Shown piece by piece: positions 5,381-5,461 of a DNA stretch of 5,461 nt; the stretch's first letter is position 1; each line of letters starts with the position of its first letter. The notes below the pieces were generated by a model, which saw only the letters and a program-made list of their open reading frames with translations, did no database searches and was not told the DNA's origin. The position numbers and the translations under genes were made by a program. The DNA is from an uncultured Rhodobacter sp. (lineage in GTDB: Bacteria; Pseudomonadota; Alphaproteobacteria; Rhodobacterales; Rhodobacteraceae), in assembly GCA_937901435.1 (NCBI GenBank), contig CALGTJ010000352.1, positions 1 through 5,461 of the forward strand, written 5' to 3'.

Positions 5381-5461
5381 CTAGTAAGGAAGTCCGACGT
5401 AATTCTCTGCCAATGCCGTCTGGGCAGCAATGGAATTCTCGAGATAGGCCAATTCGCTTTC
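5381..5461 (-). CDS. pobA: 4-Hydroxybenzoate 3-monooxygenase, C-terminal end (5' part outside the window)
   Basis: On the minus strand the first 81 bases from the right edge read as 26 residues ending in TAG at 5381-5383. The end, AENYVGLPY, is the distinctive C-terminus of the flavoprotein 4-hydroxybenzoate 3-hydroxylase; the Pseudomonas enzyme ends AENYVGLPY followed by EEIE. The preceding ELAYLENSIAAQTAL fits the last helix. Here the protein stops directly after the Tyr, without the acidic tail. PobA uses FAD, NADPH and O2 to make protocatechuate, the substrate of the genes that follow. It lies 40 nt upstream of pcaD on the same strand with no terminator between, so co-transcription is likely. 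Only a short piece is visible, but the match is specific. Confidence 0.87.
   Translation of the reverse strand, partial: ESELAYLENSIAAQTALAENYVGLPY

Noticed and set aside
5341..5430. An extended pcaD start at the TTG at 5430
   Set aside because: The added 30 residues overlap the end of pobA in another frame. The ATG at 5340 has a good AGGAG and the family N-terminus.

Overview
The window is a protocatechuate (beta-ketoadipate pathway) operon from an alphaproteobacterium, most likely a member of the Rhodobacteraceae/Roseobacter lineage. The evidence is the high GC content, the gene order pcaD-C-H-G-(BKACE)-pcaB directly behind pobA, the protein sequences, and short extragenic motifs of the GAGTATTT...CCAAG type that I associate with Rhodobacteraceae genomes. 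The taxonomic call is inference from memory, not a database result.

Layout from left to right. Positions 1-213 (+) hold the last 70 codons of an acetate kinase gene (ackA), cut by the window edge and running in a frame with no start near the edge. Positions 214-537 are a 324-base non-coding gap between convergent genes; it contains a GC-rich hairpin, a degenerate extragenic motif and a 21-bp imperfect palindrome. From 538 to the right edge every gene is on the minus strand. In transcription order they are: the last 26 codons of pobA (5461-5381), pcaD (5340-4552), pcaC (4488-4108), pcaH (4111-3389), pcaG (3389-2790), a DUF849/BKACE-family beta-keto acid cleavage enzyme (2753-1923) and pcaB (1866-538). 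The gaps are 40 nt, 63 nt, a 4-nt overlap, a 1-nt overlap, 36 nt and 56 nt, so a single transcript is likely. Its promoter and regulator would lie beyond the right edge, upstream of pobA.

How the genes work together: PobA hydroxylates 4-hydroxybenzoate to protocatechuate. PcaHG opens the ring to 3-carboxy-cis,cis-muconate, and PcaB lactonises it to 4-carboxymuconolactone. PcaC decarboxylates that to the beta-ketoadipate enol-lactone, and PcaD hydrolyses this to beta-ketoadipate. The classical last steps (PcaIJ CoA-transferase and PcaF thiolase) are not in the window. Instead the operon carries a BKACE-family enzyme. Its family chemistry applied to beta-ketoadipate would give succinyl-CoA plus acetoacetate with acetyl-CoA as co-substrate. 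That possible shortcut is the most interesting point here. All catalytic residues I looked for are present, and no gene appears broken.
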